A stretch of DNA of 39,681 nucleotides from Mordavella massiliensis (GCF_016902415.1 NZ_JACJLV010000023.1:1-39681); one strand, 5' to 3'. Positions 1 to 8,814 are shown, counted from the stretch's first letter. Numbers and translations: made by a program. Notes: generated by a model not told the origin, from the letters alone.

Positions 1-72
1 GGAAGCCGGACTGGCAGAAGGAAGGGAAGCCGGACTGGCAGAAGGAAGGGAAGCCGGACTGGCAGAAGGCAG
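1..72 (+). repeat. 24-bp tandem repeat inside the Rpn-like gene
   Basis: Units at 1-24 and 25-48 are identical and the unit at 49-72 differs near its end. A diverged unit follows from 73. The period is eight codons, so copy-number change keeps the frame. The array may continue upstream of the window. Confidence 0.9.
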
Positions 73-193
73 AGAAGCGGGAGTGGCTTTGGCTAAGAAG
101 GTTTTCCGTTTGTCAGCAGAAGGCCGGACAGAGACCGAGATTGCAGTAGAGGCTGGAATTTCGCCAGATGAGGTGCAGAAAATTTTGAAGTAG
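1..193 (+). CDS. C-terminal fragment of a probable Rpn-family PD-(D/E)XK nuclease/putative transposase (5' end outside window)
   Basis: The frame whose codons begin at position 2 stays open to TAG at 191-193. The visible 63 residues start with three copies of an eight-residue EAGLAEGR repeat, then a degenerate one, and end in a short helix-turn-helix-like tail (TETEIAVEAGISPDEVQKIL). A charged G-R-E repeat followed by such a tail is typical of the C-terminus of Rpn/TIGR01784 proteins (recombination-promoting nuclease, often annotated as transposase). The catalytic domain would lie upstream of the window, so the family call rests only on this tail. Confidence 0.6.
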   Translation, partial: EAGLAEGREAGLAEGREAGLAEGREAGVALAKKVFRLSAEGRTETEIAVEAGISPDEVQKILK

Positions 194-216
194 ATTATAT
201 TATGAACAAAGATTAG

Positions 217-258
217 AAAGCCAGGGAATCGAAAATAATGATTCGCTGGCTTTATCTT
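217..258 (+). terminator. Intrinsic terminator after the Rpn-like gene
   Basis: A 14-bp stem with one mismatch (217-230 against 240-253, arms beginning AAAGCCAG and ending CTGGCTTT) encloses a 9-nt loop. It is followed by a short T-containing stretch, and an A-rich run lies at 262-269. It sits 24 bp after the stop codon. Confidence 0.6.
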
Positions 259-270
259 TGGCAAAAAAAT

Positions 271-304
271 GGGGACGGGGGATTTTTGAAAATCCCCCGT
301 CCCC
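271..304. repeat. GGGGACG palindromic element, copy 1
   Basis: A 34-bp near-perfect palindrome. The left arm starts GGGGACGGGGG at 271, the right arm ends CCCCCGTCCCC at 304, and the centre is TTTTTGAAAA. The flanks AAT/ATT extend the pairing slightly. It lies between the convergent ends of the Rpn-like gene and mscL. Unlike the other standard copies, no DnaA-box-like 9-mer was found beside it. Confidence 0.9.
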
Positions 305-317
305 ATTTGAATTTAGT

Positions 318-779
318 CTATACGGTTTCGGGTGCTGCCGGTTCTTCTGTCTTTGCCTCTTCCTCCAGTACGGAAGTACAGTGCGGACATCTGGTTGCTT
401 CAATAGCGATCTCGCTCTTGCAGAACGGGCAGATCTTGGTGGTGGGAGCGGCTGCTTCCGCCTCTGCTGCCATTTTCTTTTTGCCCAGGTCCATCAGGGT
501 GTTCATAGCTTTCAGGATACAGAAAAGTACGAACGCCATGATCAGGAAGTTTACAACGGAAGAAATGAATGCAGATGCGAATCCTGCGATATCCTCAAAG
601 GAATACATTTTTCCGCCGGTTACAAAGTTCAGGATCGGATTGATAAAGTTATCGGTGAGAGAGGTAACGATACTGGTAAAAGCGCCACCAATGATTACAC
701 CGACTGCCATGTCCAGCGCATTTCCGCGCAGGGCAAACGTCTTAAATTCTTCGACAAATTTTGTCAATTTCTCTTTCAT
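318..779 (-). CDS. mscL: Large-conductance mechanosensitive channel MscL with zinc-ribbon-like tail
   Basis: Homopentameric membrane channel that opens under membrane tension to release solutes on osmotic downshock. The 153-residue product has the canonical start (FALRGNALDMAVGVIIGGAF), a first transmembrane helix at about residues 15-45, a periplasmic loop with the FVTGGKMYSFEDI region, and a second helix at about 68-92. The C-terminal part carries CPFC and CPHC pairs separated by 11 residues, which looks like a small zinc ribbon in place of the plain helical bundle. Monocistronic, transcribed away from the fab operon. Confidence 0.95.
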   Translation of the reverse strand: MKEKLTKFVEEFKTFALRGNALDMAVGVIIGGAFTSIVTSLTDNFINPILNFVTGGKMYSFEDIAGFASAFISSVVNFLIMAFVLFCILKAMNTLMDLGKKKMAAEAEAAAPTTKICPFCKSEIAIEATRCPHCTSVLEEEAKTEEPAAPETV

Positions 780-856
780 TGTAGATAACCTTTTCTTTTT
801 TAAAAATGTACATTTTCCAAGTTTCTTCGTCAGTGATTTTTAAACACACCTTTCCT

Positions 857-884
857 ATTATAGCAAATGGTATGGAAAAGGCAA
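857..884 (-). promoter_or_regulatory. Probable promoter of mscL
   Basis: On the minus strand a perfect TATAAT (862-857) lies 16 bp downstream of TTGCCT (884-879). It is about 80 bp upstream of the mscL start and points towards it. Confidence 0.5.
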
Positions 885-950
885 TAGAAATTGTGAAAAA
901 AGTAACCCTGGCGGATTGTAATTTCTATAAGGCTCCAGGAAAAGATTAAT

Positions 951-967
951 ATTTTGATTATCAAAAT
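951..967. promoter_or_regulatory. FabT-type operator of the fab operon (site 1)
   Basis: ATTTTGATTATCAAAAT is a palindrome around one central base. It matches the known FabT operator of Gram-positive cocci (TTTGATTATCAAA core). It ends 2 bp upstream of the -35 hexamer of the fabH promoter, where a bound repressor would hinder RNA polymerase. The likely binder is the MarR-family protein encoded at 11708-12178 in the same gene cluster. Confidence 0.85.
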
Positions 968-969
968 AC

Positions 970-998
970 TTGACAGGCAAAATATCCTGGTATATACT
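970..998 (+). promoter_or_regulatory. Sigma-A promoter of the fab operon
   Basis: TTGACA at 970-975 and TATACT at 993-998 are separated by 17 bp, close to the vegetative consensus. Transcription should start near 1005, 40 bp upstream of the fabH ATG. This argues against a longer fabH starting at TTG 1015. Confidence 0.85.
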
Positions 999-1012
999 TT
1001 GGGAGTCAAAAT
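996..1012. promoter_or_regulatory. Possible second, degenerate FabT site
   Basis: ACTTTGGGAGTCAAAAT keeps the outer TTTG and TCAAAAT halves of site 1 but not its centre. It overlaps the end of the -10 hexamer and the expected transcription start, an effective position for repression. Together with site 1 it would bracket the promoter. Confidence 0.5.
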
Positions 1013-1044
1013 AATTGAAAGCAAATCGATACAGGGGAATACTT

Positions 1045-2028
1045 ATGTCAGGAATCATATGCGGGACGGGCTCCTATGTACCGCCCTATTCAATGGACAA
1101 CAATGATATCGCGAAGCTGGTGGAGACCAGCGACGAGTGGATCCGGGAGAGGACAGGCGTAGTAAGGCGCCACATTATTCAGGAAGAGACGACTGTGTCC
1201 ATGGCCGCCAGGGCTGGACAGAGCGCCCTGGAAAATGCAGGGGTAAGACCGGAAGAGGTGGATCTGATCCTGGTGTCAACCATTTCCTCCAATGTAATCC
1301 TTCCCTGCGCGGCCTGTGAAGTGCAGAGGGAGCTTGGGGCTGTCAATGCCACCTGTTTTGACCTGAATGCCGCATGTACGGGATTTCTTCTGGGATATAA
1401 CACGGCGGCGGCCTATCTGGCGGCGGGGGTCTATCAGACAGCGCTGGTCATCGGGAGCGAAAGCCTCTCCAATCTGACCAACTGGAAGGACCGGAGCACC
1501 TGCATATTGTTTGGAGACGGAGCGGGCGCGGCTGTGATCCGGAGGGGCGAAGGAAGGCATTACCTTCCGGTTACGCATTCCAACGGGGCAAAAGGCGGGG
1601 CGCTGACCTGTAAGAGCCGGCATGACCACAATGGACTGACCAGGCATCAGGAAGTAGAGACCCTGGCAGATCCGGAATATTTTATGCAGATGGACGGTCA
1701 GGCAGTCTTTAAGTTTGCAGTCAGAAGTGTTCCGCAGGCTGTGGAAGAGGTGCTGGAAGCCAACCAGGTAAAAAAGGAAGAGATTTCCTGTTACATCCTC
1801 CATCAGGCAAACAGAAGAATCGTGGAGGCTGTGGCAAAGAGACTGGGCGAACCGCTGGAGAAATTTCCGATGAACCTGCAGGAATATGGAAATACTTCCT
1901 CTGCCAGCATTCCCATTTTGCTGGATGAGCAGAACCGCAGCGGCAAGCTGAAAAAAGGAGACCGGATCGTGCTGGCAGGCTTTGGAGCAGGATTAAGCTG
2001 GGGCGCGTCCATCCTGGACTGGGAGTAA
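1045..2028 (+). CDS. fabH: Beta-ketoacyl-ACP synthase III (FabH)
   Basis: Starts fatty acid synthesis by condensing an acyl-CoA primer with malonyl-ACP. The 327-residue product has the full FabH triad: Cys111 in LNAACTGF, His253 in ILHQANRRI and Asn283 in EYGNTSSASIP, plus the family start GTGSYVPP and a glycine-rich end (GFGAGLSWGA). The ATG at 1045 is preferred over the in-frame TTG at 1015 because it has an AGGGGAAT ribosome site and because transcription should start only about 10 nt before 1015. First gene of the operon, directly behind the FabT-type operator. Confidence 0.96.
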   Translation: MSGIICGTGSYVPPYSMDNNDIAKLVETSDEWIRERTGVVRRHIIQEETTVSMAARAGQSALENAGVRPEEVDLILVSTISSNVILPCAACEVQRELGAVNATCFDLNAACTGFLLGYNTAAAYLAAGVYQTALVIGSESLSNLTNWKDRSTCILFGDGAGAAVIRRGEGRHYLPVTHSNGAKGGALTCKSRHDHNGLTRHQEVETLADPEYFMQMDGQAVFKFAVRSVPQAVEEVLEANQVKKEEISCYILHQANRRIVEAVAKRLGEPLEKFPMNLQEYGNTSSASIPILLDEQNRSGKLKKGDRIVLAGFGAGLSWGASILDWE

Positions 2029-2061
2029 ACTGTCGGAGGAATCATTTCCCAGGGACAGTTT
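2027..2061 (+). other. Hairpin between fabH and acpP
   Basis: AAACTGTC (2027-2034) pairs with GACAGTTT (2054-2061) just after the fabH stop, without a T-tract. It may be an mRNA processing or stability element that separates fabH from the highly expressed acpP. It is probably not a full terminator because no clear promoter follows. Confidence 0.4.
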
Positions 2062-2127
2062 ATCAGACCTGCAGATGTGCAGGAAATAAATGAATAAGAA
2101 AATGAAAAAGAAAAAGGAGACAAAAAC

Positions 2128-2355
2128 ATGTTAGAGAGAATCAAAGAATTAGTTGCAGAAAATTTAGGTGTTGACGAGGCTGATATCACAGAGACTTCTT
2201 CCTTTAAAGGGGATCTGGGAGCAGATTCCCTGGACCTTTTTGAAATGGTAATGGCTCTGGAAGAGGAGTACGGCATTGAGATCCCGACAGAGGATCTGGA
2301 GAAGATCGCAACAGTAGGCGACGTGATTTCTTATATTGAATCTCACAAAGAGTAA
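2128..2355 (+). CDS. acpP: Acyl carrier protein
   Basis: Small acidic carrier of growing acyl chains in the cytosol. The 75 residues contain the [20 protein letters not shown] signature, with Ser34 as the phosphopantetheine attachment site, and the usual four-helix length. An AAGGAG ribosome site precedes the ATG. Placement between fabH and fabK matches other Firmicutes fab operons. Confidence 0.97.
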   Translation: MLERIKELVAENLGVDEADITETSSFKGDLGADSLDLFEMVMALEEEYGIEIPTEDLEKIATVGDVISYIESHKE

Positions 2356-2401
2356 TCAGGAACTTATAGACTTAGAAAGAATGAAAAGCGGGGTTTGAAA
2401 G

Positions 2402-3340
2402 ATGCAGACAGAAGTAACCAAATTATTAGGAATCGAATATCCAATCATCCAGGGCGGTATGGCCTGGGTTGCAGAATACCATCTGGCGGCAGCCGTATCC
2501 GAGGCCGGCGGCCTGGGACTGATCGGCGCTGCAAGCGCTCCGGCTGAGTGGGTCAGAGATCAGATCCGCGAAGCAAAGAAGCTGACAGACAAGCCGTTCG
2601 GGGTAAATATCATGCTGATGAGCCCCTATGCGGATGAAGTGGCAAAGGTTGTTGCAGAAGAAGGCGTAAAAGTCGTAACAACCGGCGCGGGAAATCCGGA
2701 GAAATATATGGCTATGTGGAAAGAAGCAGGCGTAAAGGTGATTCCGGTAGTTGCTTCTGTCGCCCTGGCAAAGAGAATGGAGCGCTGCGGTGCAGACGCG
2801 CTGGTGGCAGAAGGCTGCGAGGCCGGCGGACACATTGGTGAAAATACGACCATGGTACTGGTTCCGCAGGTGGCAGATGCAGTCAATATCCCGGTTATCG
2901 CGGCAGGCGGTATCGCAGACGGACGCGGCATCGCGGCGGCATTTATGCTGGGAGCAAAAGGAGTACAGATGGGAACGCATTTTGTAGTTACAGATGAGTC
3001 TCAGGTACACGAAAATTACAAAGAGAGGATCATTAAGGCGAAGGATATTGATTCCCGTGTAACAGGAAGAACGACCGGTCATCCGGTCAGAGCCCTTCGC
3101 AACGATATGACCAAAAAATATCTGGAATTGGAAAATAACGGTGCCAGCTTTGAGGAACTGGAGCAGCTGACCCTGGGCGGTTTAAGAAGAGCTGTTGTGG
3201 ACGGCGACGTGAAGAACGGAAGCGTGATGGCAGGGCAGATCGCAGGCATGGTAAAAGAAAGAATGTCCTGTAAGGATCTGATCCAGAAGCTGGTAAAAGA
3301 AACCGATGCATTGATAAAAGGAGCAGGCTTTTATGAGTAA
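2402..3340 (+). CDS. fabK: Enoyl-ACP reductase II (FabK, FMN-dependent)
   Basis: Performs the last reduction of each elongation cycle using FMN and NAD(P)H. The 312-residue TIM-barrel flavoprotein opens with GIEYPIIQGGMAWVAE, followed by the AEGCEAGGHIGE segment with the conserved His, the PVIAAGGIADGRG phosphate-binding loop and GAKGVQMGTHF. These are FabK/NMO-superfamily hallmarks. No fabI or fabL is present in the operon, so this should be the enoyl reductase. Its end overlaps the fabD start by 8 bp. Triclosan insensitivity is known for the family, not shown here. Confidence 0.93.
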   Translation: MQTEVTKLLGIEYPIIQGGMAWVAEYHLAAAVSEAGGLGLIGAASAPAEWVRDQIREAKKLTDKPFGVNIMLMSPYADEVAKVVAEEGVKVVTTGAGNPEKYMAMWKEAGVKVIPVVASVALAKRMERCGADALVAEGCEAGGHIGENTTMVLVPQVADAVNIPVIAAGGIADGRGIAAAFMLGAKGVQMGTHFVVTDESQVHENYKERIIKAKDIDSRVTGRTTGHPVRALRNDMTKKYLELENNGASFEELEQLTLGGLRRAVVDGDVKNGSVMAGQIAGMVKERMSCKDLIQKLVKETDALIKGAGFYE

Positions 3341-4262
3341 AACCGCATTTATTTATCCGGGGCAGGGCGCCCAGAAAGCTGGTATGGGGGCGGATTTTTA
3401 TGAAAACTGCCCGGAGGCAAGAGAACTGTTTGACCAGGCCGGCGAAGCGCTGGGGCTTGACATGGCGGCCCTTTGTTTTGAGGAAAATGATCAGCTGGAT
3501 CTGACAGAATATACGCAGGCGGCGCTGGTGACTACCACCCTTGCCATGACAAGAGTGGTGGAAAAACACGGCATTCACGCGGATATGACCGCGGGATTAA
3601 GCCTGGGAGAGTATTCCGCGATCGCGGCGGCCGGCGGCATGAGCGAACTGGACGCCATCCGTCTGGTAAGAAAAAGAGGGATCCTGATGCAGAATACCGT
3701 TCCGGCAGGCGAAGGCGCCATGTGTGCGGTAATGGCTATGGATGCCGGAAAGATTGAAGAAGTGATCGCGCCCATTGACGGCGTGTCCATTGCAAACTAT
3801 AACTGCCCGGGGCAGATCGTGATCACGGGCGAAAAACATGGCGTGGAGCAGGCGGCGGAAGCTTTGAAGGAAGCGGGAGCCAAAAGAACGGTGATGTTAA
3901 ATGTCAGCGGACCCTTTCATTCTCCCATGCTGATCCCTGCAGGAGAAAAGCTTGCAGGAGAACTGGCAGACGTCCAGATGTCTCCGCTGAAGATCCCGTA
4001 TGTGACCAATGTGACCACAGAGATCATTTCTGATATCAGCAGAACCAAAGAACTGTTGAAGGAACAGGTAAGTTCTCCGGTGCGCTGGATGCAGAGCATG
4101 GAAGTGATGATCGAAAACGGTGTGGATACCTTCATCGAGATCGGACCGGGACGCACGCTGGCCGGTTTCATGAAGAAGATCAACCGGGATGTGAAAGTAT
4201 ATAACATTGCAGCGTTAGAAGATATTGAGAAAGTGGCTGCAGAAATGGAGGCCTCATGTTAG
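3333..4262 (+). CDS. fabD: Malonyl-CoA:ACP transacylase (FabD)
   Basis: Loads malonyl groups onto ACP for elongation. The 309-residue product starts [14 protein letters not shown], has the nucleophilic serine in [10 protein letters not shown] (a Leu replaces the common His of GHSLG) and the catalytic His in [11 protein letters not shown]. The C-terminal [13 protein letters not shown] is also typical. It overlaps fabK at its start and fabG at its end, so translation is probably coupled. Confidence 0.95.
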   Translation: MSKTAFIYPGQGAQKAGMGADFYENCPEARELFDQAGEALGLDMAALCFEENDQLDLTEYTQAALVTTTLAMTRVVEKHGIHADMTAGLSLGEYSAIAAAGGMSELDAIRLVRKRGILMQNTVPAGEGAMCAVMAMDAGKIEEVIAPIDGVSIANYNCPGQIVITGEKHGVEQAAEALKEAGAKRTVMLNVSGPFHSPMLIPAGEKLAGELADVQMSPLKIPYVTNVTTEIISDISRTKELLKEQVSSPVRWMQSMEVMIENGVDTFIEIGPGRTLAGFMKKINRDVKVYNIAALEDIEKVAAEMEASC

Positions 4263-4996
4263 AAGGAAAAGTGGCGGTAGTGACAGGCGCTTCCCGGGGG
4301 ATCGGGAAAGCGATCGCGAAAAAACTTGCATTGCAGGGCGCGAAAGTCATCATCAATTATAACGGATCAGAAGAAAAGGCGCTGGCCGTAAAGGCAGAGA
4401 TTGAAGAAGCGGGCGGGCAGGCAGTTGTATATCAGTGCAATGTGGCGGATTACGCAGCCTGCGAGACCTTTATCCAGACCGTGATCAAGGAGCAGGGGAG
4501 CCTTGATATCCTGGTAAATAACGCCGGGATCACCCGGGACGGACTGCTGATGAAAATGTCTGAGGAAGATTTCGATCAGGTAGTGAATACCAACCTGAAA
4601 GGCGCGTTTCATACCATGCGTTTTGCCGCAAGACAGATGTTAAAACAAAGAAGCGGCCGGATCATTAATATGTCTTCGGTTGTAGGCGTCAGCGGAAATG
4701 CAGGACAGGTCAATTACGCAGCCTCCAAAGCGGGCGTGATCGGCATGACCAAGTCAGCGGCGAGAGAACTGGCAAGCCGTGGGGTGACGGTCAACGCTGT
4801 GGCGCCGGGATTCATTTCTACAGATATGACAGACGTGCTTTCAGACAAAGTCAAAGAAGCGGCGGAAGGACAGATTCCGCTTGGCAGATTCGGAAAGCCG
4901 GAAGACGTGGCCGCGGCCGTGGCATTTCTGGCGTCCGAAGAAGCGGGATACATCACCGGCCAGGTGCTGCACGTAGACGGCGGGATGTGCATGTAA
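4256..4996 (+). CDS. fabG: 3-oxoacyl-ACP reductase (FabG)
   Basis: NADPH-dependent reduction of beta-ketoacyl-ACP. The 246-residue short-chain dehydrogenase has the TGASRGIG cofactor loop near residue 10, [14 protein letters not shown], the catalytic YAASKAG with an upstream serine in MSSVVG, and the C-terminal [14 protein letters not shown]. The start overlaps the fabD stop by 7 bp. Confidence 0.96.
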   Translation: MLEGKVAVVTGASRGIGKAIAKKLALQGAKVIINYNGSEEKALAVKAEIEEAGGQAVVYQCNVADYAACETFIQTVIKEQGSLDILVNNAGITRDGLLMKMSEEDFDQVVNTNLKGAFHTMRFAARQMLKQRSGRIINMSSVVGVSGNAGQVNYAASKAGVIGMTKSAARELASRGVTVNAVAPGFISTDMTDVLSDKVKEAAEGQIPLGRFGKPEDVAAAVAFLASEEAGYITGQVLHVDGGMCM

Positions 4997-5018
4997 TGAG
5001 ACCTGCATCGGCAGAGGA

Positions 5019-5057
5019 AACTGCATTTGCAGATTTATCTGCAGATATGCAGTTTTC
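5019..5057 (+). other. Imperfect hairpin in the fabG-fabF gap
   Basis: AAACTGCATTTGCAGAT and ATCTGCAGATATGCAGTTT form a long imperfect inverted repeat. It has no T-tract, so it is more likely an mRNA processing or stability structure than a terminator. The 194-bp gap is the longest inside the core fab genes. Confidence 0.45.
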
Positions 5058-5069
5058 GATGTCGATATT

Positions 5070-5165
5070 GGGCGAATGCCCACAGCGAGATGAAGCGATA
5101 GCGGAATCGAGCTGGGCAGGTCGAATGGTTGCTGGTCAGGGCAGGGCGAATGCCCACAGCGAGAT
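5070..5165 (+). repeat. Pair of 22-bp direct repeats upstream of fabF
   Basis: The block GGGCGAATGCCCACAGCGAG plus AT occurs at 5070-5091 and again, identically, at 5144-5165. Each contains a small GGGC/GCCC stem. The last copy ends 25 bp before the fabF ATG. The intervening bases carry no supported gene, so this looks like an intergenic repeat unit inserted or duplicated within the operon. Confidence 0.8.
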
Positions 5166-5190
5166 TTATATTTATGAAAGGACAGGTTCT

Positions 5191-6429
5191 ATGAAAAGAA
5201 GAGTCGTAGTGACAGGACTTGGGGCAGTCACCCCCATCGGAAATACAGTGGAAGAGTTCTGGAATAATATTAAAAAGGGAACCGTGGGAATCGGAGAGAT
5301 CACCAAATTCGATACCACAGACTACAAAGTAAAAATTGCCGCAGAAGTCAAAGATTTTGTGGCTAAGGAGAGAATGGATTTCAAATCAGCCAAGCGGATG
5401 GAGCCATTTTCCCAGTATGCGGTAGCGGCGGCAAAAGAAGCCTATGAAGATGCAGGACTTGACATTTCAAAAGAAGATCCTTACCGCGCCGGCGTCATCA
5501 TCGGCTCAGGGATCGGAAGCCTTCAGGAAGTGGAGAAGGATTATGAAAAGATCCTGACCAAAGGACCGTCCAAGGTAAATCCACTGATGGTTCCGCTGAT
5601 GATCTCTAACATGGCCGCCGGAAATGTATCCATCCAGCTGGGATTTAAAGGGAAATGCACCAATGTGGTGACAGCCTGCGCCACCGGGACCAACTGCATC
5701 GGAGACGGTCTGCGGGCCATCCAGTATGGAGATGCGGATATTATAGCCGCAGGGGGAACAGAGAGCTGTATCTGCCCCACCGGCGTGGCGGGATTTACCA
5801 GCCTGACAGCCCTTACCACATCAGATGATCCGCTGCGGGCATCCATTCCATTTGACAAGGACAGAAGCGGATTTGTCCTGGGAGAAGGCGCAGGCGTTGT
5901 GATCCTGGAAGAGCTGGAGCACGCAAAGAAGCGGGGCGCGAAGATTTATGCGGAAGTGACAGGATACGGAGCGACCGGGGACGCTTACCACATTACCTCT
6001 CCGGCCGAGGACGGAAGCGGCGCTGCAAAAGCGATGGAACTTGCCATGGAAGAAGGCGGGATCCAGCCTTCCCAGGTGGACTACATCAATGCCCACGGCA
6101 CCAGCACTCATCACAACGATCTGTTTGAGACCAGAGCCATCAAGCTGGCGCTTGGCGATGCCGCAAAGGATGTGGTGGTCAATTCCACAAAATCCATGAT
6201 CGGTCACCTTCTGGGAGCGGCCGGCGGTGTGGAATTTATCGTCTGCGTCAAGAGCATTCAGGACGGATTCATCCATCAGACCATGGGAACCAGGGAAGCA
6301 GATGAAGAATGCGATCTGAATTATGCCATTGGCGCTCCGGTGGAGAAAGATGTCAATTACGTGCTGACCAATTCCCTGGGCTTTGGCGGCCACAACGCAA
6401 CACTTCTTCTGAAAAAATATGAAGGATAG
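5191..6429 (+). CDS. fabF: Beta-ketoacyl-ACP synthase II (FabF)
   Basis: Elongating condensing enzyme. The 412-residue product begins [17 protein letters not shown], carries the catalytic cysteine in [12 protein letters not shown], and the two histidines in [10 protein letters not shown] and [13 protein letters not shown]. An in-frame upstream ATG at 4987 would add 68 residues that cross the direct repeats. The ATG at 5191, with AAAGGAC in front, gives the family's normal N-terminus and is chosen. Confidence 0.96.
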   Translation: MKRRVVVTGLGAVTPIGNTVEEFWNNIKKGTVGIGEITKFDTTDYKVKIAAEVKDFVAKERMDFKSAKRMEPFSQYAVAAAKEAYEDAGLDISKEDPYRAGVIIGSGIGSLQEVEKDYEKILTKGPSKVNPLMVPLMISNMAAGNVSIQLGFKGKCTNVVTACATGTNCIGDGLRAIQYGDADIIAAGGTESCICPTGVAGFTSLTALTTSDDPLRASIPFDKDRSGFVLGEGAGVVILEELEHAKKRGAKIYAEVTGYGATGDAYHITSPAEDGSGAAKAMELAMEEGGIQPSQVDYINAHGTSTHHNDLFETRAIKLALGDAAKDVVVNSTKSMIGHLLGAAGGVEFIVCVKSIQDGFIHQTMGTREADEECDLNYAIGAPVEKDVNYVLTNSLGFGGHNATLLLKKYEG

Positions 6430-6445
6430 AAAGGACGGCTGTATC

Positions 6446-6931
6446 ATGGAATTTGAAAATCTTTTAAAGCTGATCCAGGCAGTTTCCGATTCAGAACTGA
6501 CCGGACTGAAATACGAAGAAAAAGGTGTGAAGCTTCACCTGACCAAAGAAAAAGAAACGGTAATGACTGCGGTACAGACCGTTCCGGCCGGAGAAACACA
6601 GCAGGCAGCAGCCTTTGCGCCGGCAACATCCTTTGCACCGGCAGCACAGACATCTGCTGCCTCTGAGACAGCAGGGACAGAAGAACCGAAAATGGAAGGG
6701 AACATCGTGACCTCTCCGCTGGTGGGCACATTCTACGCAGCGCCGGCCGAGGATGCAGAGCCCTTCGTCACCGTGGGAAGCCAGGTGAAAAAAGGCCAGA
6801 CACTGGCCATCGTAGAAGCCATGAAACTCATGAACGAAATCGAAAGCGATTTTGACGGGAAAGTGGCGGAAGTGCTGGTAGAGAACGGGCAGCCGGTAGA
6901 ATACGGACAGCCGCTGTTTCGCATTTGTTAG
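6446..6931 (+). CDS. accB: Biotin carboxyl carrier protein of acetyl-CoA carboxylase (AccB)
   Basis: Carries the biotin that shuttles CO2 between carboxylase and transferase. The 161-residue product has an N-terminal helical part, an Ala/Pro-rich linker (about residues 45-85) and a C-terminal biotinyl domain with the lysine in EAMKLMNE. The ATG at 6446 is preceded by AAAGGACGG. An earlier in-frame ATG at 6419 overlaps fabF and has poorer support. Works with accC and the fused accDA downstream. Confidence 0.95.
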   Translation: MEFENLLKLIQAVSDSELTGLKYEEKGVKLHLTKEKETVMTAVQTVPAGETQQAAAFAPATSFAPAAQTSAASETAGTEEPKMEGNIVTSPLVGTFYAAPAEDAEPFVTVGSQVKKGQTLAIVEAMKLMNEIESDFDGKVAEVLVENGQPVEYGQPLFRIC

Positions 6932-6939
6932 TTAGGGTA

Positions 6940-7012
6940 CACCCTGAAAGTCGATTAGGTACAGGGTGAAAGTCAATTTGGGACGTAGACCTTTTGCATT
7001 TTACTACGTCCC
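6940..7012. repeat. GGGGACG-type palindromic element, degenerate GTAG-core copy with tail
   Basis: The palindromic part (6980-7012) runs from GGGACGTAGACC to ACTACGTCCCC with an imperfect centre. It is preceded by a tail at 6957-6979 (AGGTACAGGGTGAAAGTCAA...). The same tail, reverse-complemented and slightly diverged, follows the copy at 12918-12952. The element fills most of the accB-fabZ gap and ends just before the AGGAGG ribosome site of fabZ. Confidence 0.8.
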
Positions 7013-7025
7013 CAGGAGGTCTATC

Positions 7026-7454
7026 ATGAACCATTTAGATATTAATCAGATCAAGGAAATTATCCCCCACAGGCATCCGTTCCTGCTCATTGATTATATT
7101 GAGGATTATGAGCCGGGGCAGTATGCAGTGGGATATAAATGTGTGTCCTACAGGGAGGAGTTTTTTGCCGGGCATTTCCCGCAGGAGCCGGTGATGCCGG
7201 GTGTCCTGACTGTGGAGGCACTGGCCCAGGCAGGCGCCGTGGCGATTCTTTCCAAGGAGGAAAACCGGGGAAAGATCGCTTATTTCGGCGGCATTAATAA
7301 GTGTAAATTTAAAGGGAAGATCGTGCCGGGGGACAAGGTCCGCCTGGAGACAAGGATCATCAGGCAGAAAGGGCCTGTCGGTGTCGGCGAGGCTGTTGCC
7401 AGTGTGGATGGAAAAACGGTTGTCAGCGCGGAACTGACATTTATGATCGGATAG
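7026..7454 (+). CDS. fabZ: 3-hydroxyacyl-ACP dehydratase (FabZ)
   Basis: Dehydrates beta-hydroxyacyl-ACP of all chain lengths. The 142-residue hot-dog protein starts IKEIIPHRHPFLLID with the active-site His, and has FFAGHFPQEPVMPGVLTVEALAQ with the catalytic Glu. The ATG at 7026 follows AGGAGGTCTATC. An upstream in-frame extension would read through the repeat element and is rejected. FabZ alone normally does not make unsaturated chains, which bears on the flavoprotein at 10580. Confidence 0.96.
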   Translation: MNHLDINQIKEIIPHRHPFLLIDYIEDYEPGQYAVGYKCVSYREEFFAGHFPQEPVMPGVLTVEALAQAGAVAILSKEENRGKIAYFGGINKCKFKGKIVPGDKVRLETRIIRQKGPVGVGEAVASVDGKTVVSAELTFMIG

Positions 7455-7466
7455 GGGAATCGTTAT

Positions 7467-8801
7467 ATGATTAAGAAAGTATTGATCGCAAACCGCGGCG
7501 AGATCGCGGTCCGGATTATCCGGGCGTGCCGGGAAATGGGAATTGAAACGGTTGCTGTTTATTCGGAGGCGGATAAAGAGGCGTTGCACACGAAACTTGC
7601 GGATGAGGCGATCTGCATCGGCCCGGCGCCTTCGCAGGAGAGTTACTTAAGTATGGACCGCATTTTGAGCGCCACGATCATCAGCGGCGCGGACGCGATC
7701 CATCCGGGTTTTGGTTTTTTGTCTGAGAACAGTAAATTTGCAGAGCTCTGTGAGCAGTGCAATATTACGTTTATTGGTCCGGATTCGAAAGTGATCGCAA
7801 GTCTTGGAAATAAGCAGGAAGCCAGAAATACCATGGTGGCGGCGGGTGTGCCGGTAATCCCTGGCAGCAAAGACGCCATTTATGATGTGGAGACTGGAAA
7901 GAAAACTGCGGAAGAGATCGGCTATCCGGTGATTATCAAGGCGGCTCTTGGCGGCGGCGGTAAAGGTATGCGTGTGGCGCAGACAGCGGAAGAGTTTGAG
8001 AAAAGCTTCCAGACCGCCCAGAAGGAGAGCCAGATGGCATTTGGCGACGGCACCATGTATATCGAGCATTTCGTACAGCATCCGCGGCACATTGAATTTC
8101 AGATCCTGGCGGATAAATATGGAAATGTGATCCATCTGGGAGAGAGGGACTGCTCTGTACAGAGGAATCACCAGAAGATGATCGAAGAATCTCCGTCGCC
8201 GGCTCTTGACGAGAGCTTAAGACAGAAAATGGGAGAGGCTGCCGTCAGGGCAGCGAAGGCCGCGCACTATGAAAATGCGGGCACCATCGAATTTCTTCTG
8301 GAGAAAAATGGAAACTTTTATTTTATGGAAATGAATACCCGGATCCAGGTAGAGCATCCGGTGACCGAATGGGTGACCGGGATTGATCTGGTAAAAGAGC
8401 AGATCCGGATCGCTTCCGGGGAGGCGCTTTCCTATACCCAGGACGAAGTGCGGCTCACCGGCCATGCCATTGAGTGCCGGATCAATGCGGAGAATCCGGA
8501 AAAAGGCTTCCGCCCGTCTCCGGGAACCATTACGGACATGTACCTGCCGGGAGGAAAGGGGATCCGGATCGATTCCGCGATCTACAGCGGCTACACCATT
8601 CCTCCGTATTATGATTCCATGGTGGCGAAGCTGATCGTCTGGGCCAAAAACAGAAAAGAGGCCATCCGCAAGATGCAGAGCGCCCTTGGAGAGGTTATTA
8701 TCGAAGGCATTGATACCAACGTGGATTACCAGTACGAGATCCTGAACCATCCGGATTATCGTTCTGGAAATATCGATATTGAGTTTATCGAAAGATTGTA
8801 G
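7467..8801 (+). CDS. accC: Biotin carboxylase subunit of acetyl-CoA carboxylase (AccC)
   Basis: ATP-dependent carboxylation of biotin on AccB. The 444-residue ATP-grasp protein starts [20 protein letters not shown], has the GGGGKGMR glycine loop, [26 protein letters not shown] with catalytic Glu/Arg residues, and the C-terminal biotin-carboxylase domain ([11 protein letters not shown]). Full length for the family. Short gaps link it to fabZ and accDA. Confidence 0.96.
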   Translation: MIKKVLIANRGEIAVRIIRACREMGIETVAVYSEADKEALHTKLADEAICIGPAPSQESYLSMDRILSATIISGADAIHPGFGFLSENSKFAELCEQCNITFIGPDSKVIASLGNKQEARNTMVAAGVPVIPGSKDAIYDVETGKKTAEEIGYPVIIKAALGGGGKGMRVAQTAEEFEKSFQTAQKESQMAFGDGTMYIEHFVQHPRHIEFQILADKYGNVIHLGERDCSVQRNHQKMIEESPSPALDESLRQKMGEAAVRAAKAAHYENAGTIEFLLEKNGNFYFMEMNTRIQVEHPVTEWVTGIDLVKEQIRIASGEALSYTQDEVRLTGHAIECRINAENPEKGFRPSPGTITDMYLPGGKGIRIDSAIYSGYTIPPYYDSMVAKLIVWAKNRKEAIRKMQSALGEVIIEGIDTNVDYQYEILNHPDYRSGNIDIEFIERL

Positions 8802-8814
8802 AAGGTGAAGTTCT

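Noticed and set aside
1015-1044. Longer FabH starting at TTG 1015
   Set aside because: Transcription should begin near 1005, leaving almost no leader, and the ATG at 1045 has the ribosome site and the normal FabH N-terminus.
4987-5190. FabF with a 68-residue N-terminal extension
   Set aside because: The extension overlaps fabG and reads through the direct repeats; the ATG at 5191 gives the conserved FabF start with a good ribosome site.
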